From contig CAUHBX010000092.1 in assembly GCA_959604475.1 (NCBI GenBank), forward strand, positions 1-5,277: a stretch of 5,277 bases of DNA. The letters run 5' to 3'. How positions within the stretch are numbered: the first letter of the stretch is position 1; each line of letters starts with the position of its first letter. This stretch comes from an uncultured Eubacteriales bacterium. GTDB lineage: Bacteria; Bacillota; Clostridia; Lachnospirales; Anaerotignaceae. Shown here piece after piece: positions 1 to 5,277 of the stretch. The notes beneath the pieces were generated by a model, which was given only the letters and a program-made list of their open reading frames with translations, made no database searches and was not told the DNA's origin. The position numbers and the translations under genes were made by a program.

Positions 1-264
1 GCACAGCTTGGCGGAAATGCCGGCGGTGATGGCAATACAACTGAACCTAGTGATACTAACAGCAGCGGCAGCGCACAAACAACACCAGCAAATACAAACA
101 GTGGTTCAAAAACATATACAGTGCAGGCTGGAGACACATTCTGGGGAATTGCAACTAAGATGTACGGAAACGGTTCTTATTATGACAGAATTCTTACGGC
201 AAACGGACTTACTGAAAACGATAAAATCAGAGAGGGTATGACACTTACTATACCTGCAGCATAA
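1..264 (+). CDS. LysM-domain protein, C-terminal fragment (5' end outside window)
   Basis: Frame 1 is open from the first base to TAA at 262-264 and encodes 87 residues with no start, so this is the 3' end of a longer gene. Residues 1-37 are a Gly/Ser/Thr/Asn/Pro-rich low-complexity stretch typical of an extracellular linker. Residues 38-85 form one LysM module: the YTVQAGDTFWGIA opening (39-51), then KMYGNGSYYDRI, the ANGL turn (67-70), and a closing IREGMTLTIP (76-85). LysM modules bind N-acetylglucosamine-containing glycans such as peptidoglycan, and a C-terminal module after a flexible linker suggests a cell-wall-associated or secreted protein. The N-terminal part, which would define the function (hydrolase, spore-coat, phage-tail-like or other), is not visible. 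The stop lies only 14 bases before the rho ATG, with no terminator between, so the two genes are probably co-transcribed. A frame-2 ATG reading frame over the same bases is a shadow. Confidence 0.85.
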   Translation, partial: AQLGGNAGGDGNTTEPSDTNSSGSAQTTPANTNSGSKTYTVQAGDTFWGIATKMYGNGSYYDRILTANGLTENDKIREGMTLTIPAA

Positions 265-278
265 TTTGGAGGGGTATA

Positions 279-1601
279 ATGTACCTTGATTTAGAAGGAA
301 AAACTCTGGCGGAGCTCCGTGAGGAAGCTAAAAAGCTCGGTATAAAACGGGTTACCGGAGTTAAGAAGGATGAACTTGTAAAAAGCATAAAGATAGCCAT
401 ACATGAAATAAATGTTTCGGAAGCGGCGGAAAAGGCTCAGGAAAAAGATCCTGAGCCTGCTGTTCCCGAAGGGGACGAAAGCGAAGGCGTACTTGAAATA
501 ATGGCCGACGGATACGGCTTTCTCCGAACCGAAAATTTTGAGCAGGGTGATAACGATATTTACATATCACAGTCGCAGATAAGGCGTTTTAACCTTCGTA
601 CAGGAGACAATGTAAAGGGTGTCACCAGGCAGGCAAGAGAGGGCGAGAGATACGGGGCCCTGCTCTTTGTTAAAAGCGTCAACGGGGACAACCCGCAGAA
701 AGCTGTGGGCAGGCCGGTTTTTGAGAACTTAACGCCAATTTATCCCAGTGAAAAACTAAGGCTTGAAACAACAAGGGACGAAATAAGCGGTAGAATTATT
801 GACATAGTTGCTCCAATCGGAAAGGGACAGCGCGGTATGATAGTCGCCCCTCCTAAGGTTGGAAAAACTATTCTTTTGACTAAAATGGCAAATGCCATTA
901 CCAAAAACCATAAGGAAATAAGCTTGATTATGCTGCTTATTGACGAAAGGCCTGAGGAAGTAACAGATATTCAGCGCTCCATTGAGGGCGAAAATGTGGA
1001 TATTGTTTATTCTACCTTTGATGAAAAGCCTGAACATCATAAGCTTGTAGCCGAGATGGTGCTCGAAAGAGCAAAGAGAATGGTAGAACAGGGCAAGGAC
1101 CTTGTAATACTCCTTGACAGCATAACAAGACTTTCGAGAGCCTATAATCTTATAATGCCTCCGAGCGGAAGAACTCTTTCCGGCGGTATGGACCCATCTG
1201 CACTTTATTTTCCTAAAAAATTTTTTGGAGCAGCAAGAAATATTGAAAACGGAGGAAGCCTGACTGTTTTAGCCACAGCCCTCATAGATACTGGAAGCAA
1301 AATGGACGAGGTTATATTTGAGGAGTTCAAAGGAACAGGCAATATGGAGCTTGTGCTTGACAGAAAGCTGTCCGAGAGAAGGATATTCCCCGCTATTGAC
1401 GTAAATAAAAGCGGAACCAGAAGGGAAGAACTTCTGCTTTCAAAAGACGAAATGGACGCTGTATATGCCATGAGAAGAATGTCGGCTAATGCAAGCGCAT
1501 CCGAGACTACTCCGTTTGTAATTGATTTAATGAAAAAGACTGAAAATAATGCGGCATTTGTGAATCGAATTAATATGATGGAGAAAAATATAATAAAATA
1601 G
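279..1601 (+). CDS. rho: Transcription termination factor Rho
   Basis: This gene encodes the homohexameric RNA-dependent ATPase/translocase that binds C-rich unstructured RNA and dislodges RNA polymerase. The protein has 440 residues, against 419 in E. coli. Domains in order: a Rho_N helical domain at about 4-43; a short acidic, Pro-containing linker at about 46-69; a cold-shock-type primary RNA-binding domain at about 70-136 with GYGFLR (78-83) and [12 protein letters not shown] (99-110); and a RecA-like ATPase from about 150 to the end. Visible ATPase motifs are Walker A APPKVGKT (190-197, K196, T197), the catalytic-Glu segment LIDERPEE (220-227, E223), Walker B LVILLDS (275-281, D280), the Q-loop region [20 protein letters not shown] (301-320) and R-loop KGTGNMEL (351-358). 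All key residues are present, so the enzyme should be active. The ATG at 279 is preceded by GGAGGGG (268-274) at 4 bases. No promoter is visible directly upstream, so expression probably comes from the LysM gene or further away. Confidence 0.98.
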   Translation: MYLDLEGKTLAELREEAKKLGIKRVTGVKKDELVKSIKIAIHEINVSEAAEKAQEKDPEPAVPEGDESEGVLEIMADGYGFLRTENFEQGDNDIYISQSQIRRFNLRTGDNVKGVTRQAREGERYGALLFVKSVNGDNPQKAVGRPVFENLTPIYPSEKLRLETTRDEISGRIIDIVAPIGKGQRGMIVAPPKVGKTILLTKMANAITKNHKEISLIMLLIDERPEEVTDIQRSIEGENVDIVYSTFDEKPEHHKLVAEMVLERAKRMVEQGKDLVILLDSITRLSRAYNLIMPPSGRTLSGGMDPSALYFPKKFFGAARNIENGGSLTVLATALIDTGSKMDEVIFEEFKGTGNMELVLDRKLSERRIFPAIDVNKSGTRREELLLSKDEMDAVYAMRRMSANASASETTPFVIDLMKKTENNAAFVNRINMMEKNIIK

Positions 1602-1604
1602 TAT

Positions 1605-1621
1605 CTTGCAAGATTTGCAAG
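1605..1621 (+). repeat. TTGCAAG repeat / small inverted repeat over the -35 box
   Basis: TTGCAAG occurs at 1606-1612 and again at 1615-1621, a 9-base period. Because TTGCAA is itself palindromic, the same bases form an inverted repeat: CTTGCAA (1605-1611) and TTGCAAG (1615-1621) around GAT. The first copy lies within the larger perfect palindrome ATCTTGCAAGAT (1603-1614). The first copy is the -35 box of the rpmE promoter, so this may be an operator, or only a consequence of AT-rich sequence. As RNA it could form a 7-bp hairpin after the rho stop, but no T-run follows, so I do not call a terminator. Confidence 0.45.
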
Positions 1622-1634
1622 TATATGCTATAAT
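1606..1634 (+). promoter_or_regulatory. Predicted sigma-A promoter for rpmE with extended -10
   Basis: The -35 box is TTGCAA at 1606-1611 (4 of 6 matches to TTGACA). A 17-base spacer leads to a perfect TATAAT at 1629-1634. TATG at 1624-1627 stands one base before the -10 and supplies the extended -10 element favoured in Gram-positive bacteria. The predicted transcript start is about 1639-1641, giving a leader of roughly 70 bases before the rpmE ATG. It lies just after the rho stop and would let L31 be made independently of rho. The call rests on sequence match only. Confidence 0.75.
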
Positions 1635-1636
1635 CT

Positions 1637-1686
1637 GTTTGTTGTCTATAAATAGATATGAGATTGAATGCTATTGATCAACAAAT
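1637..1686 (+). promoter_or_regulatory. Candidate structured rpmE (L31) mRNA leader
   Basis: TTTGTTG (1638-1644) is exactly complementary to CAACAAA (1679-1685). The stem extends inward by TC (1645-1646) with GA (1676-1677) past a bulged T1678. After a 4-base 5' bulge (1647-1650), AATAG (1651-1655) pairs with CTATT (1671-1675), leaving a 15-base loop (1656-1670). L31 leader motifs, including one named for Firmicutes, have been proposed as autoregulatory ribosomal-protein leaders. I have not compared this fold with those models. The structure ends before the ribosome binding site (1696-1701), so any control would not be direct occlusion by this stem. A transcript start at 1641 would remove the three outer pairs (plus a G-U wobble). 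The region is AT-rich, so chance pairing is possible. Confidence 0.45.
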
Positions 1687-1695
1687 ATATAAAAT

Positions 1696-1701
1696 GAGGT
1701 G
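1696..1701 (+). promoter_or_regulatory. rpmE ribosome binding site
   Basis: GAGGTG lies 6 bases (all A) before ATG at 1708. It decides the start: the in-frame GTG at 1699-1701 is inside this Shine-Dalgarno sequence and cannot be the initiation codon. Confidence 0.85.
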
Positions 1702-1707
1702 AAAAAA

Positions 1708-1911
1708 ATGAGGAAAGGTATCCATCCCGATTACAAGCAGGTAACGGTTAGATGTCACTGCGGCAATGAGTTCGTAACAGGCTCAACAAAGGACGAAATC
1801 ACGGTCGAAGTTTGCTCAAAGTGCCATCCGTTCTATACAGGAAGCCAGAAGCTTTTACTTGAAAGCGGCGGTCGTGTTGAGAAATTCAACAAGAAATATG
1901 GCAGAAAGTAA
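1708..1911 (+). CDS. rpmE: 50S ribosomal protein bL31, zinc-binding type
   Basis: This encodes bL31, a small protein of the large ribosomal subunit near the central protuberance that contributes to the bridge with the 30S head. The product has 67 residues, within the usual 66-70 for the family. It begins [10 protein letters not shown] and carries the zinc ribbon as C16 and C18 (RCHCG), then C36 and C39 (VCSKC). This marks the C+ (zinc-containing) type A form rather than the zinc-independent paralogue. The tail is basic (KKYGRK). The ATG at 1708 is chosen over the GTG at 1699 because the GTG overlaps the ribosome binding site and L31 proteins normally begin M(K/R)KGIHP. It appears to have its own promoter and is followed by an intrinsic terminator, so it can form a monocistronic mRNA. 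A second, zinc-free L31 gene elsewhere in the genome is possible but cannot be judged here. Confidence 0.97.
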   Translation: MRKGIHPDYKQVTVRCHCGNEFVTGSTKDEITVEVCSKCHPFYTGSQKLLLESGGRVEKFNKKYGRK

Positions 1912-1921
1912 TCTTAAAAAT

Positions 1922-1954
1922 AAGGGGTCGGCGTTATCTATGCCGTCCCTTTTT
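1922..1954 (+). terminator. Intrinsic terminator after rpmE
   Basis: AAGGGG-T-CGGC (1922-1932 region) pairs with GCCG-T-CCCTT (1942-1952). CGGC/GCCG and GGG/CCC are Watson-Crick blocks separated by one T-T mismatch, with a G-U and two A-U pairs at the base and a 9-base loop (1933-1941). Five Ts follow (1950-1954), partly shared with the stem. The structure sits 10 bases after the rpmE stop and only 22 bases before the next start codon. No promoter fits downstream, so it probably acts as a partial terminator. Confidence 0.8.
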
Positions 1955-1962
1955 GCTTATTT

Positions 1963-1969
1963 AAGGAAG
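1963..1969 (+). promoter_or_regulatory. Ribosome binding site of the DUF1385 gene
   Basis: AAGGAAG lies 7 bases before ATG at 1977. This favours the ATG over the adjacent in-frame TTG at 1974, which would leave only 4 bases. Confidence 0.75.
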
Positions 1970-1976
1970 TGTTTTG

Positions 1977-2945
1977 ATGAGTAAAACATATTACGGCGGT
2001 CAGGCGGTAATAGAGGGCGTTATGATGAGGGGCAAAAGGGTTTATGCTACCGCGGTACGCACTCCCGAAGGCGAAGTCGCCGTTGAGAAGAAAGACAATG
2101 AGACTATTTTGGGTAAATATAAACTCTTCACATATCCTATATTCAGAGGAATATCGGCTTTTTTGGATTCCCTGATTGTAGGTACCAAAATTTTAATGCA
2201 GAGTGCTGTTCTGGCCGGTGAAGAGGAAACAGAAGAAGAACCGTCAAAGTTTGAAAAGAAGCTTATGGATAAGTACGGCGAAAAGCTTAACGATTACATG
2301 ATGTATTTCAGTGTAGCAGTTTCAATTGTAATTGCGCTTCTGCTCTTTTTTATGCTGCCAGTGTGGCTGGGAAGCTTTTTCAACAAATATATCTCGGGAC
2401 CCCATATGCTCAGCGTAATAGAGGGGCTTTTGAGAATTATAATATTTCTTGTATATATTTTCCTTATATCAAGGATGAAGGAAATACAGCGTGTATTTCA
2501 GTATCATGGAGCGGAGCATAAGACCATTAACTGCTATGAAGCTGGTGAAGCGCTTACGCCTGAAAACGTAAAGAAACATACTAGGCTCCATAAAAGATGC
2601 GGAACGAGCTTTATGCTTATAGTAATGGTTGTCAGCATGGTTGTGTTTGTATTTGTCCGTACAGATAATATAGGAATGAGAATGCTCAGCCGTATTCTTC
2701 TTGTTCCATTTATTTCAGGGGTAAGCTATGAAATAATTAAATGGGCCGGACGCAGCGACTCGATTTTTGTGAAGCTGGTAAGTGCGCCAGGAATGTGTCT
2801 GCAGAAGCTTACAACGGCTGAACCGGATGAAGATGAAATAGAGTGCGCTATAGCTGCGCTTGTTACAGTCCTTGAGGACGAAGAGCCGGAGGCTGTTCCT
2901 GTGCATTCGGGACAGTGGAGGTGCCTTGCTTCGGAGGCACTATGA
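1977..2945 (+). CDS. yqhQ: DUF1385 family membrane protein (YqhQ-like)
   Basis: This is a member of the DUF1385 family, whose biochemical role I do not know. The protein has 322 residues. Family-typical signatures are the N-terminal GGQAVIEGVMMRG (7-19), a central YHGAEHKTINCYE (176-188), HTRLHKRCGTS (201-211), SYEIIKW (250-256) and a C-terminal PGMCLQKLTTAEP (271-283). Four hydrophobic segments are visible at about 112-131, 151-166, 211-228 and 237-256, so it is an integral membrane protein; no cleavable signal peptide is seen. The segment between helices 2 and 3 holds H177, E180, H181, C186, H201, H205 and C208, a cluster that could bind metal (inference). An acidic stretch, EEETEEE (82-88), precedes the first helix. 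ATG 1977 has a good ribosome binding site. The gene recurs beside rho, rpmE, prmC and prfA in Clostridia, which hints at a basic cellular role but does not prove one in translation. The last codons overlap prmC. Confidence 0.9.
   Translation: MSKTYYGGQAVIEGVMMRGKRVYATAVRTPEGEVAVEKKDNETILGKYKLFTYPIFRGISAFLDSLIVGTKILMQSAVLAGEEETEEEPSKFEKKLMDKYGEKLNDYMMYFSVAVSIVIALLLFFMLPVWLGSFFNKYISGPHMLSVIEGLLRIIIFLVYIFLISRMKEIQRVFQYHGAEHKTINCYEAGEALTPENVKKHTRLHKRCGTSFMLIVMVVSMVVFVFVRTDNIGMRMLSRILLVPFISGVSYEIIKWAGRSDSIFVKLVSAPGMCLQKLTTAEPDEDEIECAIAALVTVLEDEEPEAVPVHSGQWRCLASEAL
2933..2937 (+). promoter_or_regulatory. prmC ribosome binding site inside the DUF1385 gene
   Basis: GGAGG lies 4 bases before the prmC ATG at 2942, within the last codons of the upstream gene. 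It favours this ATG over the in-frame GTG at 2915. The ATGA stop/start overlap at 2942-2945 suggests translational coupling. Confidence 0.85.
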
Positions 2946-3766
2946 AAATAAAGGATTTAATAAACGATGCAGTAAACAGGCTATATACTGCGGGAATAGA
3001 GGAACCGCGGCTAGAGGCGGAGCTGTTTATGGCTGAAACCTTGGGTAAAAGCCGTATTCAGATTCTTACACACTGGTTTGAAGAGACCAGCGAAGAACAA
3101 AAGCTGGCTTTTGAACCTGCAGCGTATATAATAGGACATAAGGAGTTTATGGGGCTCGAGTTTTTGGTTGGACCAGGCGTCCTTATTCCTCGTCCTGATA
3201 CTGAAATACTTGTAGAAAGTTCGATTGAGATTATAAAAAAATATAAGCTTAGGAGCTCTGTTGAAATAGGTGTGGGCAGCGGATGTATTTCTGTGAGTCT
3301 GGCAAAATATACGGACATAAACTGTTATGGCACCGATATAAGTCAGACAGCACTTGAAACGGCAAAAAAAAATGCTGATTTAAACGGAGTAAATGAAAGG
3401 GTATCCGTTTTTAAAGGAGACCTTTTTACAGGGCTGCCTGATATAAAGTATGATATTATAGTATCAAATCCTCCATACATACGCAAAATAGATATGGAGG
3501 ATTTAATGCCGGATGTCAGAGAATATGAACCTTATACTGCACTGTGCGGGGGAGCTGACGGCCTTGACTTTTATAGAAGAATTAGCGAGGAAGGATTTAA
3601 GCTCCTAAAAAAACAGGGGTTTATATTATATGAAATAGGGTATGATGAGGCTGACGAGGTTTCTGAAATACTGGAGAAAAACGGATATAAAGATATAGAA
3701 GTTATAAATGATTTAAGCGGGCTTAACCGTGTGGTCAGGGCGCGCAAGGGGGATTTTGATGTTTGA
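2942..3766 (+). CDS. prmC: Peptide chain release factor N5-glutamine methyltransferase
   Basis: PrmC (HemK) is the cytoplasmic SAM-dependent enzyme that methylates the side-chain amide of the GGQ glutamine in RF1 and RF2, raising their termination efficiency. The product has 274 residues, near the 277 of E. coli. The N-terminal helical release-factor-binding domain spans about 1-75, with the usual [14 protein letters not shown] segment (61-74). Then come the conserved IPRPDTE (82-88), SAM-binding motif [16 protein letters not shown] (107-121), the acidic residue D132 ending strand 2 (YGTDIS), and the catalytic NPPY (176-179), which holds the substrate glutamine. The C-terminus keeps the [11 protein letters not shown] (257-267) region. 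ATG 2942 is chosen on its GGAGG and because the GTG at 2915 would add nine codons unlike the family. The stop overlaps prfA by 8 bases, placing the enzyme directly beside its substrate gene. All catalytic motifs are intact. Confidence 0.96.
   Translation: MKIKDLINDAVNRLYTAGIEEPRLEAELFMAETLGKSRIQILTHWFEETSEEQKLAFEPAAYIIGHKEFMGLEFLVGPGVLIPRPDTEILVESSIEIIKKYKLRSSVEIGVGSGCISVSLAKYTDINCYGTDISQTALETAKKNADLNGVNERVSVFKGDLFTGLPDIKYDIIVSNPPYIRKIDMEDLMPDVREYEPYTALCGGADGLDFYRRISEEGFKLLKKQGFILYEIGYDEADEVSEILEKNGYKDIEVINDLSGLNRVVRARKGDFDV
3748..3753 (+). promoter_or_regulatory. prfA ribosome binding site inside prmC
   Basis: GGGGGA (part of AAGGGGGAT) lies 5 bases before ATG at 3759. It favours this start over the in-frame GTG at 3729, which would add ten codons with no match to RF1 N-termini. 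Confidence 0.8.
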
Positions 3767-4826
3767 GCGTTTAGCTGAATTTGTAAGCAGGCATGAGGAA
3801 CTTGCGCTGCTTATAAATGACCCTGATATTATAGCTGAACAGGACAAATGGCGCTCTCTTATGAAGGAGTACAGCGCTATAGCTCCAATAGCTGAAAAAT
3901 ACAATGAATATAAAATGACGAAGGGTGCCATTGACGATGCCCTTGAAATGCTTGATGACAGCATAGATGACGAATTTAGAACGCTGGTCAAGGAAGAGCT
4001 TTCGGAAAACAAAGAAAAACTGTCGGTAATTGAAAATGAACTGAAAATATTGCTTATTCCGAAGGACCCTAATGATGATAAAAACGTTATTATGGAAATT
4101 AGGGCTGGAGCCGGCGGAGATGAAGCTGCTCTTTTTGCGGGCAGCCTTTTCAGAATGTATAATAAATACGCTGAAAAGAAAGGCTGGAAAACCGAGCTTA
4201 TGAATGCCAATGAGAGCGACCTCGGGGGCTTCAAAGAAGTGTGCTTTATGATTTCCGGACAGGGGGCATACAGCCGTTTTAAATATGAAAGCGGTGTGCA
4301 TAGGGTACAGCGCGTGCCTGAGACAGAATCAGGAGGAAGAATACACACGTCAACAGTAACTGTGGCAGTGCTTCCTGAGGCTGATGAGGTTGACGTTAAC
4401 GTTAATATGAACGATGTGCGTATAGATGTTTTCAGGGCATCAGGCAACGGAGGACAGTGTGTAAACACTACAGACTCAGCGGTACGCGTTACACATATTC
4501 CTACCGGGATTGTAGTATCCTGCCAGGATGAAAAGAGCCAGCTTAAAAATAAAAATAAGGCGTTAAAGGTGCTTTACGCCAGAATTTACGATATGGAGCT
4601 CAAAAAGCACAATGAGGAAATCGCCGGAGAAAGAAAGGCGCAGGTAGGGACTGGGAACCGTAACGAAAGAATACGTACCTATAATTTTCCTCAGGGGCGT
4701 GTTACAGACCATAGGGTTAACCTGACGTTGTATAAAATAGATAACATAATGGAAGGCGATATCGATGAAATCGTTGATACCCTGTCAGCATCAGAAAGAG
4801 CTGAAAAGCTTAAGAGCAATGAATAA
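3759..4826 (+). CDS. prfA: Peptide chain release factor 1 (RF1)
   Basis: RF1 recognises UAA and UAG in the ribosomal A site and triggers peptidyl-tRNA hydrolysis. The product has 355 residues, the normal family length. The N-terminal helical domain 1 covers about 1-100. The [17 protein letters not shown] block (112-128) begins the core, and the codon-reading tripeptide is P187-E188-T189 within [19 protein letters not shown] (180-198); PET is the form I recall from Bacillus. The catalytic loop is [16 protein letters not shown] (227-242), with GGQ at 231-233. The C-terminal [20 protein letters not shown] (305-323 region) is RF1-typical, which separates it from RF2. Q233 is the expected PrmC target. 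The residue after GGQ is Cys (C234), where E. coli has His and Bacillus Ser. Its start lies inside the end of prmC, so the two are probably translationally coupled. A long minus-strand open frame over this gene is a shadow. Confidence 0.98.
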   Translation: MFERLAEFVSRHEELALLINDPDIIAEQDKWRSLMKEYSAIAPIAEKYNEYKMTKGAIDDALEMLDDSIDDEFRTLVKEELSENKEKLSVIENELKILLIPKDPNDDKNVIMEIRAGAGGDEAALFAGSLFRMYNKYAEKKGWKTELMNANESDLGGFKEVCFMISGQGAYSRFKYESGVHRVQRVPETESGGRIHTSTVTVAVLPEADEVDVNVNMNDVRIDVFRASGNGGQCVNTTDSAVRVTHIPTGIVVSCQDEKSQLKNKNKALKVLYARIYDMELKKHNEEIAGERKAQVGTGNRNERIRTYNFPQGRVTDHRVNLTLYKIDNIMEGDIDEIVDTLSASERAEKLKSNE

Positions 4827-4854
4827 TTAGAAACAAGCCCATTATGCATATAAT
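4827..4854 (+). promoter_or_regulatory. Weak candidate promoter for the last gene
   Basis: A perfect TATAAT lies at 4849-4854 in the AT-rich gap after prfA. The best -35 at a 16-base spacing is TTAGAA (4827-4832), matching only 3 of 6 bases, and no proper extended -10 is present. The bases around it (ATTATGCATATAATGATATATATG) are AT-rich enough to give TATAAT by chance. No terminator hairpin is visible after prfA, so read-through from prfA is an equally good explanation. Confidence 0.3.
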
Positions 4855-4884
4855 GATATATATGTGTGTTTTGGGAGATAATTT

Positions 4885-5271
4885 ATGAAGGACAGCAAAA
4901 AAATATCTGCAGATGTATTAAAGGGAATAATGGGAGGAATTTTAATAGCCGCCGGTTCCCTTTCGGCAATAGGATTTACTGAAAATGCAGTAAGCTGCAT
5001 TCTGGTGGTGGCCCTCGTTATTGCGGGAGCCTTTGCGGGAATTGTTCTTGACACGATTGGGGCAAACAGTTACGCGGTATGCATACTTTCTGTTATTCTT
5101 TTTGCCGCTGCCAGATATTTTAACATTGGATTTATAGAATATATGGCGTCCGGCGCTGTTATGTATATGGGCTGCGTTTTTGCCCTGCCTGAAGCGGATG
5201 TTTTTACTAACGCCGTTACTGGAGCAGCTGCCGCCGCAGGCTTTTTGGGAGCCGTAATAGCTATTTTATAA
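4885..5271 (+). CDS. Small hydrophobic membrane protein of unknown function
   Basis: I do not recognise this 128-residue protein. It begins MKDSKKISADVLKG, a short basic stretch, and then is almost entirely hydrophobic. Probable membrane helices lie at about 12-30, 34-56, 62-77, 83-101 and 108-128, with brief polar turns (TEN 32-34, DTIGANS 56-62, PEADVFTN 102-109). It is rich in Ala, Gly, Ile and Val, and the last helix holds an AAAAA run (114-118). The lysines at 2, 5, 6 and 13 suggest a cytoplasmic N-terminus by the positive-inside rule. The ATG at 4885 has GGGAG (4873-4877) 7 bases upstream. The coding sequence ends in hydrophobic residues at TAA 5269-5271. There is no catalytic motif. 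It could be a small transporter subunit, a threonine/serine exporter-like half protein or a lineage-specific membrane protein; none of these is supported by a motif. Codon use looks like that of its neighbours. Confidence 0.75.
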   Translation: MKDSKKISADVLKGIMGGILIAAGSLSAIGFTENAVSCILVVALVIAGAFAGIVLDTIGANSYAVCILSVILFAAARYFNIGFIEYMASGAVMYMGCVFALPEADVFTNAVTGAAAAAGFLGAVIAIL

Positions 5272-5277
5272 ACTATT

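Noticed and set aside
8..241. 77-codon frame-2 reading frame with an ATG start
   Set aside because: Frame 1 over the same bases encodes a clear LysM domain, whereas frame 2 gives a sequence with no recognisable fold.
1605..1621. Rho-gene terminator hairpin
   Set aside because: The 7-bp stem with a 3-base loop is not followed by a run of Ts, and the bases are better explained as the rpmE -35 region.
1699..1701. GTG start for rpmE
   Set aside because: The GTG is part of the Shine-Dalgarno sequence GAGGTG; the ATG at 1708 fits both spacing and the family N-terminus.
3713..4468. 251-codon open frame on the minus strand across prfA
   Set aside because: It lies antisense to a certain RF1 gene, gives a Ser/Leu/Ile-rich product with no motif, and its length follows from the codon use of prfA. 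A second overlapping minus-strand frame (3771-4301) is equally featureless.
4842..5054. 70-codon minus-strand frame opposite the last gene
   Set aside because: There is no motif, and the plus-strand frame has a good ribosome binding site and a coherent membrane-protein pattern.
1..5277. A novel defence, mobile or CRISPR-like system
   Set aside because: No spaced repeats, transposase, integrase, recombinase or tRNA-like sequence is visible; the window is a conserved housekeeping cluster.

Overview
The window is a compact, all plus-strand housekeeping segment that fits the class Clostridia (Bacillota). The evidence is the gene order rho - rpmE - DUF1385 (YqhQ-type) - prmC - prfA, strong GGAGG-type ribosome binding sites, moderately AT-rich coding sequence, a Firmicutes-style PET tripeptide in RF1, and a zinc-ribbon L31. 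I cannot name a genus from the sequence alone.

Layout: positions 1-264 hold the 3' end of a LysM-domain protein whose start lies outside the window. Fourteen bases later comes rho (279-1601). The 106-base rho-rpmE gap carries a good sigma-A promoter (-35 TTGCAA, 17-base spacer, extended -10 TATG-C-TATAAT) and a foldable rpmE leader. rpmE (1708-1911) is followed by an intrinsic terminator (about 1922-1954). DUF1385 (1977-2945), prmC (2942-3766) and prfA (3759-4826) then follow, and the last two junctions overlap by 4 and 8 bases. After a 58-base AT-rich gap, a small unrecognised five-helix membrane protein (4885-5271) closes the window.

Function: most genes serve gene-expression termination and translation. 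Rho ends transcription, L31 is a 50S ribosomal protein, RF1 ends translation at UAA/UAG, and PrmC methylates the GGQ glutamine of RF1. The two signals around rpmE suggest that L31 mRNA is made at a high level from its own promoter, with only read-through reaching DUF1385, prmC and prfA, because there is no room for a promoter between the terminator and DUF1385. That expression pattern is inference.

I found no mobile element, CRISPR array, tRNA, rRNA or sign of horizontal transfer, and no convincing new system. The observations most worth checking are the rpmE leader, the repeats over its -35 box, the internal terminator, the uncharacterised DUF1385 protein with its HxxEH and His/Cys motifs, and the orphan membrane protein at the end.
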